Origin: Acidimicrobiia bacterium
GTDB lineage: Bacteria; Actinomycetota; Acidimicrobiia; IMCC26256; PALSA-610
Length of the DNA: 46,715 bases
Assembly (NCBI GenBank): GCA_017882905.1
Contig: JADGOO010000203.1
Span: forward strand, 1-46,715
Reading direction: 5' to 3'
Each line of letters begins with the position of its first letter. Positions within the stretch are counted from its first letter, which is position 1. The position numbers were made by a program, and so were the translations under genes. This document shows, piece by piece, positions 7,664 through 18,333 of the stretch. Below the pieces are notes generated by a model. It was given only the letters and a program-made list of their open reading frames with translations. It had not been told where the DNA came from and made no database searches.

Positions 7664-9787
7664 ATGGCGATTGACAGGGTGAGCAGAGGTGACGGCGTGT
7701 TGGCGCGGTTCGCGACGCTGAGCGACCGCGACGTGATCGACGCGCTGCCTTGGGCCGTGATCGTCACCGACCCTGAGGGCGTGATCCTGGCCTGGAGCAA
7801 GCCGGCCGAGAAGCTCTACGGCTGGGCCGCTTCCGATGTGGTCGGGCGCGCCGTGGCCGACGTCCTCGTCCCTGTCGAGGACCGCGCGCAAGCCGCTGAG
7901 ATCTTCGGCTCGGTCTCCGCCGGTGCCGCCTGGCGTGGCGATTTCGGCGTGCTGCACCGCGACGGCGACATCGTGCGCGCGCATGTGATCGAACAACCGA
8001 TCTTCGATGACGACGGCGACGTGGTCGCGGTCATCGTCTCTTCGGAAGACGTGGCCGACCGCCGGCTGCTCGAGCACCAGGCGGACACACTCGCCGAGCA
8101 CCTTGCTCTCGCGCTCGACGCCGGCGGCTTCGGCACCTGGCGCTGGGACATCGCGACCGGCGAGACCATCTGGGACGCCAAGCTCGAGGCGCTGTTCGGG
8201 CTCGAGGCCGGTACGTTCGACGCCACGTTCGACGCCTACGTGGCGCTGCTGCATCCCGACGACGCCGACGATGTGCTCGCTGCCGTGCAGCGAGCCGTGC
8301 GCGACCGCACGCGTTACACCGTCGAGCACCGTGTGATCTGGCCCGATGGATCCCTGCACTGGCTGCAGGGCAAGGGCCAGGTGACCGTCGATCTCGACGG
8401 CACCGTGACCGGAACGATGGGTTGCGTCGGCGACGTCACCGAGCAGATGCGCGCAGCGCTCGAGCGAGAGCGTGCGATCGAGGCGGCGCTCGAGGCGGCC
8501 GAACGTGATCGGGTGAGCGCGCAACGGCTCGCGTTCCTCGGTGAGATCAACGAGGCACTCGCGAGCGCGGCCACCCGCGCCGACGTGATGCGCAATGTGA
8601 CGCGCGCGTCGGTTCCGGCCCTCGGCGATTGGTGCGCGATCTTCGTGCTGGCCGACGAGCGGGCCACGATCCCCGATTTCGAGATCGCGCACAGCGACCC
8701 GGCAATGGTCGCCTACGCCAAGGAGCTCCAGGAGCGCTTCCCGTACGATCCGTCGGCGGCCACCGGCGTTCCCAACGTCATCCGGACCGGCCAGAGCGAG
8801 TTCCATCCGCGCATCGACGACGACGTGATCGCCGCGGCTGATGCTTCCGACGAGGCGCGCGACATCGTTCGTTCGATGGGCTTGAAGAGCTCGATATCCG
8901 TTCCGTTGCGCAAGGCGGGTCGCGTGCTCGGCGCGTTGCAGTTCGTGAACACAGAGTCGAGCCGTGCCTACACGTCCGACGACTTGGCGCTGGCGCAGGC
9001 CGTGGCCGGCCGCATCTCGTCGACGCTCGAGAACCGCCGGCTCGCCGAGCATCAACGCGACATCGCTACCACGTTGCAGGCCAGCTTGCTGCCGGGAACG
9101 CTGCCGTCGATCCCCGGTATCGACATCGGTGTGCGCTACTGGGCCGCGGGTGAGGGCACCGTCGTCGGTGGCGACTTCTACGACGTGTTCGATGTGGCCG
9201 ACGGTCGCTTCGCGGCGGTGATCGGCGACGTGTGCGGCACCGGTCCCGAGGCGGCCGCACTCACCGGCCTGGCGCGCCACAGCATCCGGGCGGCCGCATG
9301 GAACGGCGCCGATCCGGCCGGCGTGCTCAGCCAGCTCAACAATGCCGTCTATCGCACGGGCCAAAAGACGTTCTGCACCGCGCTCTACATCGCGCTGCAG
9401 CCCACAGCCACCGGAGTGCGGCTCGATGTGGCCGCCGGCGGCCACCCGCTGCCGATCGTGTGCCGCGCCGACGGCCGGTGCGAGACGATCGGCATGCCGG
9501 GCACGCTGCTCGGGTTGCTGCCCGACGCCACATCGACGGTGGTGAGCGCAGAGCTGGGTGCCGGCGACACGATCGTGCTCTACACGGATGGCATCACCGA
9601 TGTGCGCCCTCCCCACGATCTCACCGCCGAGGCGATGGAGCAGATCGTCGCGCGGGCCGCGACCCACGCCGCGACCGCTGACGACGTGGCCAGCAACCTC
9701 GGTGCCGCGATCGACGCAGCGCTCGCGTTCAGCGCCCGCAACGACGACATCGCGGTACTCGTGCTGAAGGCCGTCGCCGCCGCCTGA
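7664..9787 (+). CDS. PAS-PAS-GAF-PP2C (SpoIIE-type) serine phosphatase
   Basis: A 707-residue signalling phosphatase. Residues 20-130 form a PAS domain (ALPWAVIVTDPEGVILAW), 145-265 a second PAS with a PAC end (WPDGSLHWLQGKG, DVTEQ), about 290-450 a GAF domain (SISVPLRKAGRVLGALQFVN), and 470-707 a PP2C/SpoIIE domain. The phosphatase metal ligands are present: VVGGDFYDVF, VIGDVCGTGPEAA, LYTDGITDVR and RNDDIAVLVL. These enzymes usually dephosphorylate anti-anti-sigma factors, and no such partner is nearby. The ATG at 7664 is preferred over the GTG at 7658 because AAGG at 7654-7657 is correctly spaced only for the ATG. There is no transmembrane segment, so it senses cytoplasmic signals. Confidence 0.9.
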   Translation: MAIDRVSRGDGVLARFATLSDRDVIDALPWAVIVTDPEGVILAWSKPAEKLYGWAASDVVGRAVADVLVPVEDRAQAAEIFGSVSAGAAWRGDFGVLHRDGDIVRAHVIEQPIFDDDGDVVAVIVSSEDVADRRLLEHQADTLAEHLALALDAGGFGTWRWDIATGETIWDAKLEALFGLEAGTFDATFDAYVALLHPDDADDVLAAVQRAVRDRTRYTVEHRVIWPDGSLHWLQGKGQVTVDLDGTVTGTMGCVGDVTEQMRAALERERAIEAALEAAERDRVSAQRLAFLGEINEALASAATRADVMRNVTRASVPALGDWCAIFVLADERATIPDFEIAHSDPAMVAYAKELQERFPYDPSAATGVPNVIRTGQSEFHPRIDDDVIAAADASDEARDIVRSMGLKSSISVPLRKAGRVLGALQFVNTESSRAYTSDDLALAQAVAGRISSTLENRRLAEHQRDIATTLQASLLPGTLPSIPGIDIGVRYWAAGEGTVVGGDFYDVFDVADGRFAAVIGDVCGTGPEAAALTGLARHSIRAAAWNGADPAGVLSQLNNAVYRTGQKTFCTALYIALQPTATGVRLDVAAGGHPLPIVCRADGRCETIGMPGTLLGLLPDATSTVVSAELGAGDTIVLYTDGITDVRPPHDLTAEAMEQIVARAATHAATADDVASNLGAAIDAALAFSARNDDIAVLVLKAVAAA

Positions 9788-9803
9788 GCTTGCTCGAGCG
9801 CAC

Positions 9804-9820
9804 GGGTCGCTCTGCGACCC
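9804..9820. terminator. Short hairpin between convergent genes
   Basis: GGGTCGC and GCGACCC form a perfect 7-bp stem with a 3-base loop, lying between the ends of the convergent phosphatase gene and recQ. No T-run follows, so it is only a candidate bidirectional terminator. Confidence 0.45.
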
Positions 9821-9876
9821 CTGCGTTCACCAGGACCGCGTCAGGTGCGCGCCCGCCGCCGGCAGCTCGCAGCGCG

Positions 9877-11946
<2,070 letters not shown>

Positions 11947-11986
11947 GCCACGATCATCGCACCAGGTTGAGACAACCCCCGGACCG

Positions 11987-12340
11987 TCAGTCAGACGATG
12001 CGGTGTTCCACGATCCGTGCGAGTGGCGCTGATGGGCGATGCGCGTGGCGATGCGGTCGAGGCGGGTGCCGCTCAGCTGCGAACCGCCCTGCTGCAGGCC
12101 CTGCTTGATCGTGTCGATCAGCTTCTGCTCCGACACGCCCTTGCCCGCCGCCACCGTGGAGAGGTTGCTCGCCTGTGCGACCGAGCTGTCGAGCTGCGGA
12201 CGGCTCATGCCGAGCAGGGCGCTCGTGTCGTTCATGGCGTACTGCCACTGCCCGTCGAAGCGTCCGCCCGCGATCGGGCTCGCGCCCGAGGCCGTCACGC
12301 CCGGGAGCTGGCCACCGATGCCGTTCACGTTCATGGTCAT
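11987..12340 (-). CDS. Conserved-looking small protein of unknown function, 117 residues
   Basis: A polar protein of 117 residues with a Gly-rich N-terminus (MNVNGIGGQLPG). Its middle motif, LLGMSRPQLDSSV followed by STVAAGKGVSEQKLIDTIKQGL, resembles short helical repeats seen in many small bacterial proteins of the form L-G-x-S-x-x-x-L then A-x-x-x-G-V-S-x-x-x-L. The C-terminus LDRIATRIAHQRHSH is basic and His-rich. A GGAGG eight bases before the ATG gives a strong start. It sits 40 bases upstream of recQ on the same strand and may be co-transcribed with it. No function can be assigned. Confidence 0.7.
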   Translation of the reverse strand: MTMNVNGIGGQLPGVTASGASPIAGGRFDGQWQYAMNDTSALLGMSRPQLDSSVAQASNLSTVAAGKGVSEQKLIDTIKQGLQQGGSQLSGTRLDRIATRIAHQRHSHGSWNTASSD

Positions 12341-12485
12341 TGCCGCGTCCTCCGTCCGCCGGTGCTGTCACCTCGGCGGGACGGCATGCCGCTTGAGTCC
12401 GAGCGGTCGCCTCTTCGGAAACTCACACCCTGCTCTCACCATCGAGCACTGCAGATGGTCGCCGCACGGTCGATCGGACGTGGTG

Positions 12486-13448
12486 ATGGCCGCTACGTCG
12501 GGCTACGCCGCCGCGCGCTTCGAGGTGATGGGCACCACCGCTGAGGTCGTGGTCGTGGGCGGGGCGTCCGACGCGCTCGTCGCCGATGCCGTCGCGCTGC
12601 TGCACGAGCTGGAGGCGCGGTGGAGTCGCTTCCGTTCCACCAGCGAGATCGCGGCACTGAACCTGCATGCCGGCGACTGGGTCTTGGTCTCGGCGCCGAC
12701 GTTCGCGTTGGTGCGCCTGGCGACGGTGGGCTGGCGCTCGACCGGGGGCCGGTTCGATCCCACCGTGCTCGGTGACCTGATCCGTGCCGGCTACGACCGC
12801 ACGTTCGTCGACATCACTCCCGCATCGGCGGCGCACGCACGCTCGGACCTCCGACTCGGTTGTGCCGCCATCGATCTCGACGATGTTTGGTGTCGTGTGC
12901 GATTGCCGCTCGGTGTCGGTTTCGATCCGGGTGGCATCGCGAAGGGACTCGCCGCCGACATGGTCGCGGAGAGCGTGCGCGACGCCGGTGCCGATGGCGC
13001 GTGCGTGAACATCGGCGGCGACGTACGCGTCACCGGTGCCGCTCCGGGCTCCCACGCATGGACGGTGGAGCTCGACTCCGACGCCGCGAGCGACACGGAA
13101 GACGCCAATGCGCGCCCGAGTGTGCTGCTGCTCGAGGGCGCGGTGGCCACGAGTGGCACGACCGCGCGATCGTGGACGCGCGTCGGTGCCGAGCAACATC
13201 ACGTCGTGGACCCTGCGACCGGTCGCCCGGCGCGCGGCGCCGTGTGCCGCGCCACGGTCGTAGCCCCGTTGGGCTGGCAGGCCGAGGTGCTCACCAAGGC
13301 GCTCTTGCTCGCGGCGCCGTGCGACGGTCTCGAGATGGCGAGCGCGCACGGGGCGGCCGCTCGTATCGTCACCGTCGACAACGAGACGCTCGCCACGCCT
13401 GGTTGGCCGGCGGATACCCGCGCCGTCGCGTCGCAGCAATCGGGGTAG
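12486..13448 (+). CDS. apbE: ApbE-type FAD:protein FMN transferase
   Basis: A 320-residue enzyme expected to transfer FMN from FAD to a Ser/Thr of a target protein, or to act as a related flavin transferase. Family motifs in order are FEVMGTTAEV at the N-terminus, RFRSTSEIAALN, DPTVLG, DPGGIAKGLAADMV, NIGGDVRVTG, and HHVVDPATGRPA followed by a variable C-terminal region. No lipoprotein signal is visible, so this copy looks cytoplasmic. The frame extends far upstream but similarity starts at FEVMGTT, so the ATG at 12486 is chosen. No recognised flavinylated substrate (RnfG/NqrC-like, FMN-binding domain) lies in the window. Confidence 0.88.
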   Translation: MAATSGYAAARFEVMGTTAEVVVVGGASDALVADAVALLHELEARWSRFRSTSEIAALNLHAGDWVLVSAPTFALVRLATVGWRSTGGRFDPTVLGDLIRAGYDRTFVDITPASAAHARSDLRLGCAAIDLDDVWCRVRLPLGVGFDPGGIAKGLAADMVAESVRDAGADGACVNIGGDVRVTGAAPGSHAWTVELDSDAASDTEDANARPSVLLLEGAVATSGTTARSWTRVGAEQHHVVDPATGRPARGAVCRATVVAPLGWQAEVLTKALLLAAPCDGLEMASAHGAAARIVTVDNETLATPGWPADTRAVASQQSG

Positions 13449-13457
13449 ACCGACGGC

Positions 13458-14270
13458 ATGCCCGATGCCGAGTCCGTGATCGCTGCCCGCGTTGCCCATG
13501 TGCTGCGCCATCCGCTCGAGGCGGTCACCGCCGAGACGGTGCACCGTTCGCACCACGCATCGGCGTACATCGAGGCGGGCGTCACCGAGCACTTCATCGT
13601 GGAGTACCAGCGCAACCTCGGCTACGCCGGGCAGGTGCTCGCGAAAGGCGTCCTCAACGACTGCGAGCGCGACTTCGCGCAGCTCACGGCCTGGTTCGGC
13701 GGCCTCGTACCGGCCGGCCTGCCGTTCCGCGTCTCGGTCGTGCGCGGTTCGTTCGGCGCGTTTCACGACACGTGCGCTGATACGCACATCCGCTGCGCGG
13801 CGTTCAACGGTCACAACGCCGAGCTGGTCGAGATGTTGAACGTGGCCGAGGTGATCGAGGTGTTCTCGGCCGCGCAGAACGCAGGCTGGAACTGCGGCGC
13901 GAGCAACGGTGAAGGACTGTCACGAGTGCTGGCCACCGAGCTGCACCCGAGCCAGCTCGACGGCTTCGCCACCGCCGCCGATTGGCTCAACTCGTCGCGC
14001 GGCAACTTCGTCGATCACACGGAGCCCACCGACGTCGATGCGCACTCGACGGGCTGTTCGGTGCTGTTCCTCAACTACTTGCACTACCAGCTCGGTCACG
14101 ACTGGACCACGATCGTTGCGCACGGTCGCCCGACGCTGGGCGCCACGTACAAGGCGATCGAAGGTCACGACGATGGTTGGCCGCGCTTCTCGGCGTTGGT
14201 TTCGCGGCACTACCGGCCGGGCATCCACGCGCATGTGCCGGGCGACAACATCTTCCCGCTGATGGAGTAG
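13458..14270 (+). CDS. Conserved protein of unknown function, 270 residues
   Basis: A soluble 270-residue protein without signal peptide or membrane segment. Distinctive patches are ASAYIEAGVTEHFIVEYQ, NAGWNCGASNGEGLSRVLATELHP, DALSTGCSVLF-like text (here DAHSTGCSVLFLNYLHYQLG) and GRPTLGATYKAI. I recall similar unannotated proteins in proteobacteria and actinobacteria, but no function is established. Conserved-looking Cys, His and Glu residues (CGASNGEG, TELHP, HSTGC) could form an active or metal site. It starts 10 bases after the ApbE gene on the same strand and is followed by a VOC gene, so it may be part of a three-gene unit. Confidence 0.75.
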   Translation: MPDAESVIAARVAHVLRHPLEAVTAETVHRSHHASAYIEAGVTEHFIVEYQRNLGYAGQVLAKGVLNDCERDFAQLTAWFGGLVPAGLPFRVSVVRGSFGAFHDTCADTHIRCAAFNGHNAELVEMLNVAEVIEVFSAAQNAGWNCGASNGEGLSRVLATELHPSQLDGFATAADWLNSSRGNFVDHTEPTDVDAHSTGCSVLFLNYLHYQLGHDWTTIVAHGRPTLGATYKAIEGHDDGWPRFSALVSRHYRPGIHAHVPGDNIFPLME

Positions 14271-14297
14271 CGCTCGTAACGGGGCAGAATCGCGGGC

Positions 14298-14711
14298 ATG
14301 GACTGGAAGCTCGAGCTGATCGTCGTGCCCGTCTCCGATGTGGATCGGGCCAAGGCGTTCTATGTGGAGCAGGTCGGCTTCGGCCTCGACGTCGACTTCT
14401 CCGCAGGCGACTTCCGGGTCGTGCAGCTCACGCCGCCCGGATCCGCGTGTTCGATCGCGCTCATGCAGAACGTCGACGCGGCGGGTTCCTTGAACGGACT
14501 GCATCTCGTGGTCGCCGACATCGACGCGGCGCACGCCGATCTGATGGCACGGGGCGCGGCGGTCAGCGAGCCGTACCACTTCGACGCGGGGGGCCAGGTT
14601 CCGGGCCACGAACCGCAACGCGCCGACTACGGCACGTTCATGTCGTTCGACGATCCCGACGGCAACGGCTGGCTCGTGCAAGAAGTCGGCCACCGAGCCC
14701 AACCAGCGTGA
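14298..14711 (+). CDS. VOC (glyoxalase/dioxygenase superfamily) protein
   Basis: A 137-residue vicinal-oxygen-chelate protein. It starts with the typical beta strand ELIVVPVSDVDRAKAFYVEQVGF and ends with FDDPDGNGWLVQEV, the two halves of the duplicated beta-alpha-beta-beta-beta fold. A His in NGLHLVVADI and the Glu in LVQEV are candidate metal ligands. Substrate cannot be inferred. The stop codon and the last residues QPA lie inside a dispersed hairpin element, as for the LuxR gene at the left edge. Confidence 0.88.
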   Translation: MDWKLELIVVPVSDVDRAKAFYVEQVGFGLDVDFSAGDFRVVQLTPPGSACSIALMQNVDAAGSLNGLHLVVADIDAAHADLMARGAAVSEPYHFDAGGQVPGHEPQRADYGTFMSFDDPDGNGWLVQEVGHRAQPA

Positions 14712-14749
14712 CGATCTCTCGACCCGCGAGAGGGGTCTTCGCGCTGGCT
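14701..14749. repeat. Dispersed hairpin element, copy 2
   Basis: Left arm 14701-14720 starts AACCAGCGTG and pairs with right arm 14728-14749 around a 7-nt loop (14721-14727). One or two extra G residues occur near 14733-14735. The VOC stop codon (14709-14711) is in the left arm. The element separates the convergent VOC and tetR genes, which suits a bidirectional terminator role. Confidence 0.85.
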
Positions 14750-14762
14750 CGTGGCGTGCGAC

Positions 14763-15398
14763 CTAGCGGTCGAGGACGAAGCTCGAGATCTCGTCGGCGA
14801 GCGCTTCGGGATCGCACACGTCGCCCGCGATGGCGAGCCGGAACAGCAACAGCGACGGACCGACGTCGGTGAGCAGATCGAGCTGGGGGTCGTCGCTGCC
14901 GCGCGCCGCGGCGATGAGCTCGCGCAGGCGACCGCGCATCTGCGCGAGCGCCGTGCCGCGGAAGCTCTCGGCCACGGCCGGCTCGCTGCGCATGCTCGCG
15001 AGGAAGCCGATGAGGTCGCCCTTGGCGTTGAGATCCCGCGCCATGCCACGGAACGCGGCGACCACGTCGGCGCGCGGGTCCCCGGTGGAGGGGAACTTCT
15101 CGCTCGTGCCTCGCCCGCACTCGAGCGCATCGATCACGAGCGCCTGCTTCGTGGGCCAGCGCCGGTAGATCGTGCCGAGGCCCACACCGGCGTGCTCGGC
15201 CACGTCTTGCACGCGCAAGCGGTCGTAGCCCGTGTCGTGGAGCAGCTCGAGCACGGCGTCGAGGATCGCAGGAGTGCGGTCGGCGTCGAGCGGCCGGCCT
15301 CGCCGGACGATGGTGGCGAGACCCGGGTCGGGGTCGGGGGCCGCGCCCGCGCCGGGGGTGGTGACCGGTGTGGCCGCCGCTTTCGGTGCAGGCACCAT
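14763..15398 (-). CDS. TetR-family transcriptional repressor
   Basis: A 211-residue regulator. After a Pro/Ala-rich N-terminal stretch, the TetR helix-turn-helix spans about residues 40-85: AILDAVLELLHDTGYDRLRVQDVAEHAGVGLGTIYRRWPTKQALVIDAL. The C-terminal helices form the ligand-binding and dimer domain. It is divergent from a DHA2-type efflux pump with three phased CTTCCG sites between them, so it probably represses both genes and is released by a pump substrate. The start is uncertain: ATG at 15398 or GTG at 15407, neither with a good ribosome binding site. An AATACT -10-like box on this strand (15434-15439) lies between the two palindromes. Confidence 0.9.
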   Translation of the reverse strand: MVPAPKAAATPVTTPGAGAAPDPDPGLATIVRRGRPLDADRTPAILDAVLELLHDTGYDRLRVQDVAEHAGVGLGTIYRRWPTKQALVIDALECGRGTSEKFPSTGDPRADVVAAFRGMARDLNAKGDLIGFLASMRSEPAVAESFRGTALAQMRGRLRELIAAARGSDDPQLDLLTDVGPSLLLFRLAIAGDVCDPEALADEISSFVLDR

Positions 15399-15424
15399 GA
15401 ACAACACTGTACCGGATCTGACGA

Positions 15425-15482
15425 CTTCCGGAAAGTATTTCTTCCGGAAGCATTGACTTCCGTATGTCGCGGCGCCGATACT
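15425..15482 (+). promoter_or_regulatory. Phased operator and promoter of the efflux gene
   Basis: CTTCCG begins at 15425, 15441 and 15457, exactly 16 bases apart. The first two are full palindromes, CTTCCGGAAA and CTTCCGGAAG, and the third is a half site. A TTGACT (15453-15458) and GATACT (15477-15482) with an 18-base spacer form a promoter toward the efflux gene, and the third site overlaps its -35 end. Another TTCGGAAA occurs near 15495. This fits binding by the adjacent TetR protein. Confidence 0.75.
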
Positions 15483-15523
15483 GCAATGGACGTTTTCGGA
15501 AATACCCGTTGCAGGAGCTCACC

Positions 15524-17176
15524 GTGTCTCGATCCGGCCCCACCACCATCCGGCCCGCTCGGTCCCGTGCCGCCGCACTTGACCCCGTCGCACCTGGCGC
15601 CGCCGGCCACCCCAACCGCTGGCTGATCCTCGCCGTGCTGTGCACGAGCCTGGCCACCGTGATGATCGCCAACGCCTCGCTGAACAACGCGCTGCCGGCC
15701 ATCGCCGAACAGCTCCACGCCTCCACCAGCGACCTCCAGTGGATCGTCGATGCCTACTCCTTGGTCTTCGCCGGCCTGCTCTTCGCCGCCGGGTCGCTCG
15801 GTGACCGCTTCGGCCGCAAGGGCGCGCTGCAGCTCGGCCTCGGTGTGTTCCTGCTCGGCGCCATCGGCGGCGCGCTCTCGAGCACCGCCACGCAGGTGAT
15901 CGCCGCCCGCGGTGTGATGGGCGTGGGGGCTGCGTTCGTGATGCCGGCGACGCTGTCGATCATCGTCAACGCCTTCCCGAGCCACGAGCGCGCTCGGGCC
16001 ATCGCGATCTGGACGGCCACGGCCGGTGCCGGGGGCGCGTTCGGTCCGCTGGCCAGTGGTCTGCTGCTCGCACACTTCTCGTGGAGCGCGGTGTTCCTCG
16101 TGAACGTGCCGGTGGTCGTGATCGCGCTCGTGAGCGGAGTGCGGATCCTCCCCACATCGCGCGACGTCAACGCGACGCGTGTCGACGTGGTCGGCGCGCT
16201 GCTGTCGATCGTGGGAATCGGTGGTCTCGTGTACGCCATCATCGAAGCGCCGTCTCACGGTTGGCTCTCGAGCCCGACACTGCTCGTGGCCGGCGGCGCG
16301 GTCGCGCTGCTCGCCGCGTTCGCGTGGTGGGAGCTCCACACGCCGTCGCCGATGCTCGATCTGCGCTGGTTCCAGCATCGGGCGTTCAGCGTCGGGAGCC
16401 TCGGCATGATGCTGTCGTTCTTCGCGCTCTACGGGATGATGTTTCTCCTCACGCAGTACCTCCAGCTCGTGAAGGGCTACAGCCCGCTCGCGGCGGCAGT
16501 GAGGCTGCTCCCGATCGCCGGCGTGATGATGGTGGTGTCGCCCCAGGCTCCTCGTCTCGTTGGCCGGTTCGGCACGCATCGTGTGGTCGGTACTGGTCTC
16601 GGCGTGCTGGCCGTCGGTGCGTTGCTGTTGAGCCGGGTGTCGGTGGCCACGAGCTACTGGGCGATGGCCGCCGCGATGATCGTGATGGTTGCCGGCATGT
16701 CGGTGTCGATGGCGCCGCTCACCAACTCGATCATGTCGGGTGTGCCGCGTGACCGGGCCGGTGTCGGCTCGGCGATGAACGACACCACTCGCGAGCTCGG
16801 TGGTGCGCTCGGGGTGGCCGTGCTCGGAAGCATCCTCACATCGCAGTACGGCAGCACCCTCGCACCCTCGTTGAAGGGACTGCCGGTGGCGGCAGGCGCA
16901 GCCGCGCACGGCTCACTCGCCGGTGCGTTGCAAGCCGCCACGCAGCTCGGCGCCAAGGGCGGTGGCGCACTCGCCGCCGCAGCGCGGCATGCCTACGTGA
17001 CGGGCATGGGCGCCGCGTTCCTCGTGGGCGCGATCGTGATCGCGGTCGCGGCGGTGGTGGCCCGCCGGTTCCTGCCTGCGGTGGTGGAAGACGCCGACCA
17101 CGGTGGCGAGCCGACGGTTGCCGACCTCGACGCCGGGCGAGTCGACGTCGACGGTCTCGAGCTCCTCACCGCCTAG
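15524..17176 (+). CDS. DHA2-type major facilitator superfamily drug efflux pump
   Basis: A 550-residue transporter with about 14 hydrophobic helices, the pattern of the EmrB/QacA family that exports drugs in exchange for protons. The first helix is WLILAVLCTSLATVMI; LGDRFGRKGAL is the loop 2-3 motif A; RGVMGVGAAFVMPATLSII and TATAGAGGAFGPLASGLLL match motifs B and C. AGGAG at 15513-15517, six bases before the GTG, fixes the start; the frame extending upstream runs through the promoter and operator. Control by the divergent tetR is likely. The substrate is unknown. Confidence 0.92.
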   Translation: MSRSGPTTIRPARSRAAALDPVAPGAAGHPNRWLILAVLCTSLATVMIANASLNNALPAIAEQLHASTSDLQWIVDAYSLVFAGLLFAAGSLGDRFGRKGALQLGLGVFLLGAIGGALSSTATQVIAARGVMGVGAAFVMPATLSIIVNAFPSHERARAIAIWTATAGAGGAFGPLASGLLLAHFSWSAVFLVNVPVVVIALVSGVRILPTSRDVNATRVDVVGALLSIVGIGGLVYAIIEAPSHGWLSSPTLLVAGGAVALLAAFAWWELHTPSPMLDLRWFQHRAFSVGSLGMMLSFFALYGMMFLLTQYLQLVKGYSPLAAAVRLLPIAGVMMVVSPQAPRLVGRFGTHRVVGTGLGVLAVGALLLSRVSVATSYWAMAAAMIVMVAGMSVSMAPLTNSIMSGVPRDRAGVGSAMNDTTRELGGALGVAVLGSILTSQYGSTLAPSLKGLPVAAGAAAHGSLAGALQAATQLGAKGGGALAAAARHAYVTGMGAAFLVGAIVIAVAAVVARRFLPAVVEDADHGGEPTVADLDAGRVDVDGLELLTA

Positions 17177-17195
17177 CCGATGGTGCGAGTCGGGT

Positions 17196-18275
17196 TCAGA
17201 AGACGATGAGCTGGCGAGCCACTTCGCCTGCCTTCAGCGCGGCGAAGCCGTCGTTGATGTTCTCGAGCGGCATGCTCCCGCTCACCAGCTCATCGAGCTT
17301 CAGCTTCCCGGCGAGGTACCACTCGATGTACTGCGGCATGTCGAAGCGGAAGCGGTTCGAGCCCATGTTCGAGCCCTGCAGCCGCTTCTCCATGAGCAGC
17401 TGGAAGCCGTCGATCTCCACGGTCTCTCCGAGCGGGATCATGCCGATCACCGTGGCCGTGCCACCCTTGCGCAGCATGTTGAACGCCTGCTGGGCCGTGG
17501 CCTTCAGCCCAATGGCTTCGAACGCATGGTCGACGCCACCACCTGTGAGCTCGATGACAGCCATCGCGGCATCGGTGCTCGACGCGTCGATCACGTCGGT
17601 GGCGCCGAAGGTTCGTGCGAGCTCGAGCTTCGATGCGACTCGATCCACGGCGATGATGCGCCCGGCACCGACCAGCGCGGCAGCTTGAATCGCGTTGAGC
17701 CCGATGCCACCGCATCCGATCACCGCGACGAGCTCACCTGGGCGCACGCGCGCCGTGTTGATCACCGCGCCGACGCCGGTGGTCACACCGCAACCGATCA
17801 ACGCGGCTTTGTCGAGCGGCATGTCGGGACGGATCTTCACGAGATAGTTCTCATGCACGAGCAGCTGCTCGGCGAAGCTCGACAGATCGAAGAACTGGTG
17901 CACGGTCTCGCCGCCGCGCCGCAGTCGCGGTGGCCCCGCAGGGTCGGGGCGCAGGCCGTCGTGGTCGCACAGGTTCGGGCGGCCCGACAAGCAGAACGCG
18001 CACGTGCCGCAGAAGCCACTGATGCACGAGATCACGTGATCGCCCGGCTTCAAGTAGGTGACTTGCGAGCCGACGGCTTCGACCACGCCGGCCGATTCGT
18101 GGCCGAGCACCGCGGGCACCGGGCACGGGTACTTCGCCTCCATGAAATGGAGGTCGGAGTGGCACAGTCCGGCGGCGACGGTGTGCACGAGCACGTCGCG
18201 CGGGCCGAGTGCGCCGAGCTCCACATCGTCGATCACGAGCTCGCCGGGACAGCTTTCGAGCACAGCAGCTCTCAT
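17196..18275 (-). CDS. Zinc-dependent alcohol dehydrogenase (MDR superfamily)
   Basis: A 359-residue medium-chain dehydrogenase. The catalytic zinc site is present: Cys in AAGLCHSDLH, GHESAGVV, and a Cys in ALIGCGVTTG. The structural zinc Cys cluster is C-x2-C-x2-C-x7-C in FCGTCAFCLSGRPNLC. The NAD(H) site is AVIGCGGIGLNAIQAA followed by an acidic residue in AVDR, pointing to NAD preference. The layout matches the class III/NDMA-dependent alcohol dehydrogenases of actinobacteria, so oxidation of an alcohol or a thiol adduct of formaldehyde is possible. The start MRAAVLES is chosen over an upstream extension that is not family sequence. It is convergent with the efflux gene and divergent from a sulfotransferase-like gene. 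Confidence 0.9.
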   Translation of the reverse strand: MRAAVLESCPGELVIDDVELGALGPRDVLVHTVAAGLCHSDLHFMEAKYPCPVPAVLGHESAGVVEAVGSQVTYLKPGDHVISCISGFCGTCAFCLSGRPNLCDHDGLRPDPAGPPRLRRGGETVHQFFDLSSFAEQLLVHENYLVKIRPDMPLDKAALIGCGVTTGVGAVINTARVRPGELVAVIGCGGIGLNAIQAAALVGAGRIIAVDRVASKLELARTFGATDVIDASSTDAAMAVIELTGGGVDHAFEAIGLKATAQQAFNMLRKGGTATVIGMIPLGETVEIDGFQLLMEKRLQGSNMGSNRFRFDMPQYIEWYLAGKLKLDELVSGSMPLENINDGFAALKAGEVARQLIVF

Positions 18276-18319
18276 GGCAGTGACCGTAGCGATCCGGGCC
18301 GTGCGGCGACAGTCCGCAG

Positions 18320-18325
18320 TACGAT
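18320..18325 (+). promoter_or_regulatory. -10 box close to the sulfotransferase-like start
   Basis: TACGAT ends eight bases before the ATG at 18334 and there is no ribosome binding site. This is the arrangement of leaderless transcription common in actinobacteria. Confidence 0.45.
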
Positions 18326-18333
18326 CGCGGGGC

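Noticed and set aside
7508-9667. Long minus-strand open frame opposite the PAS-PP2C gene
   Set aside because: The plus strand has complete PAS, GAF and PP2C motifs. The minus-strand translation is low-complexity and unlike any family.
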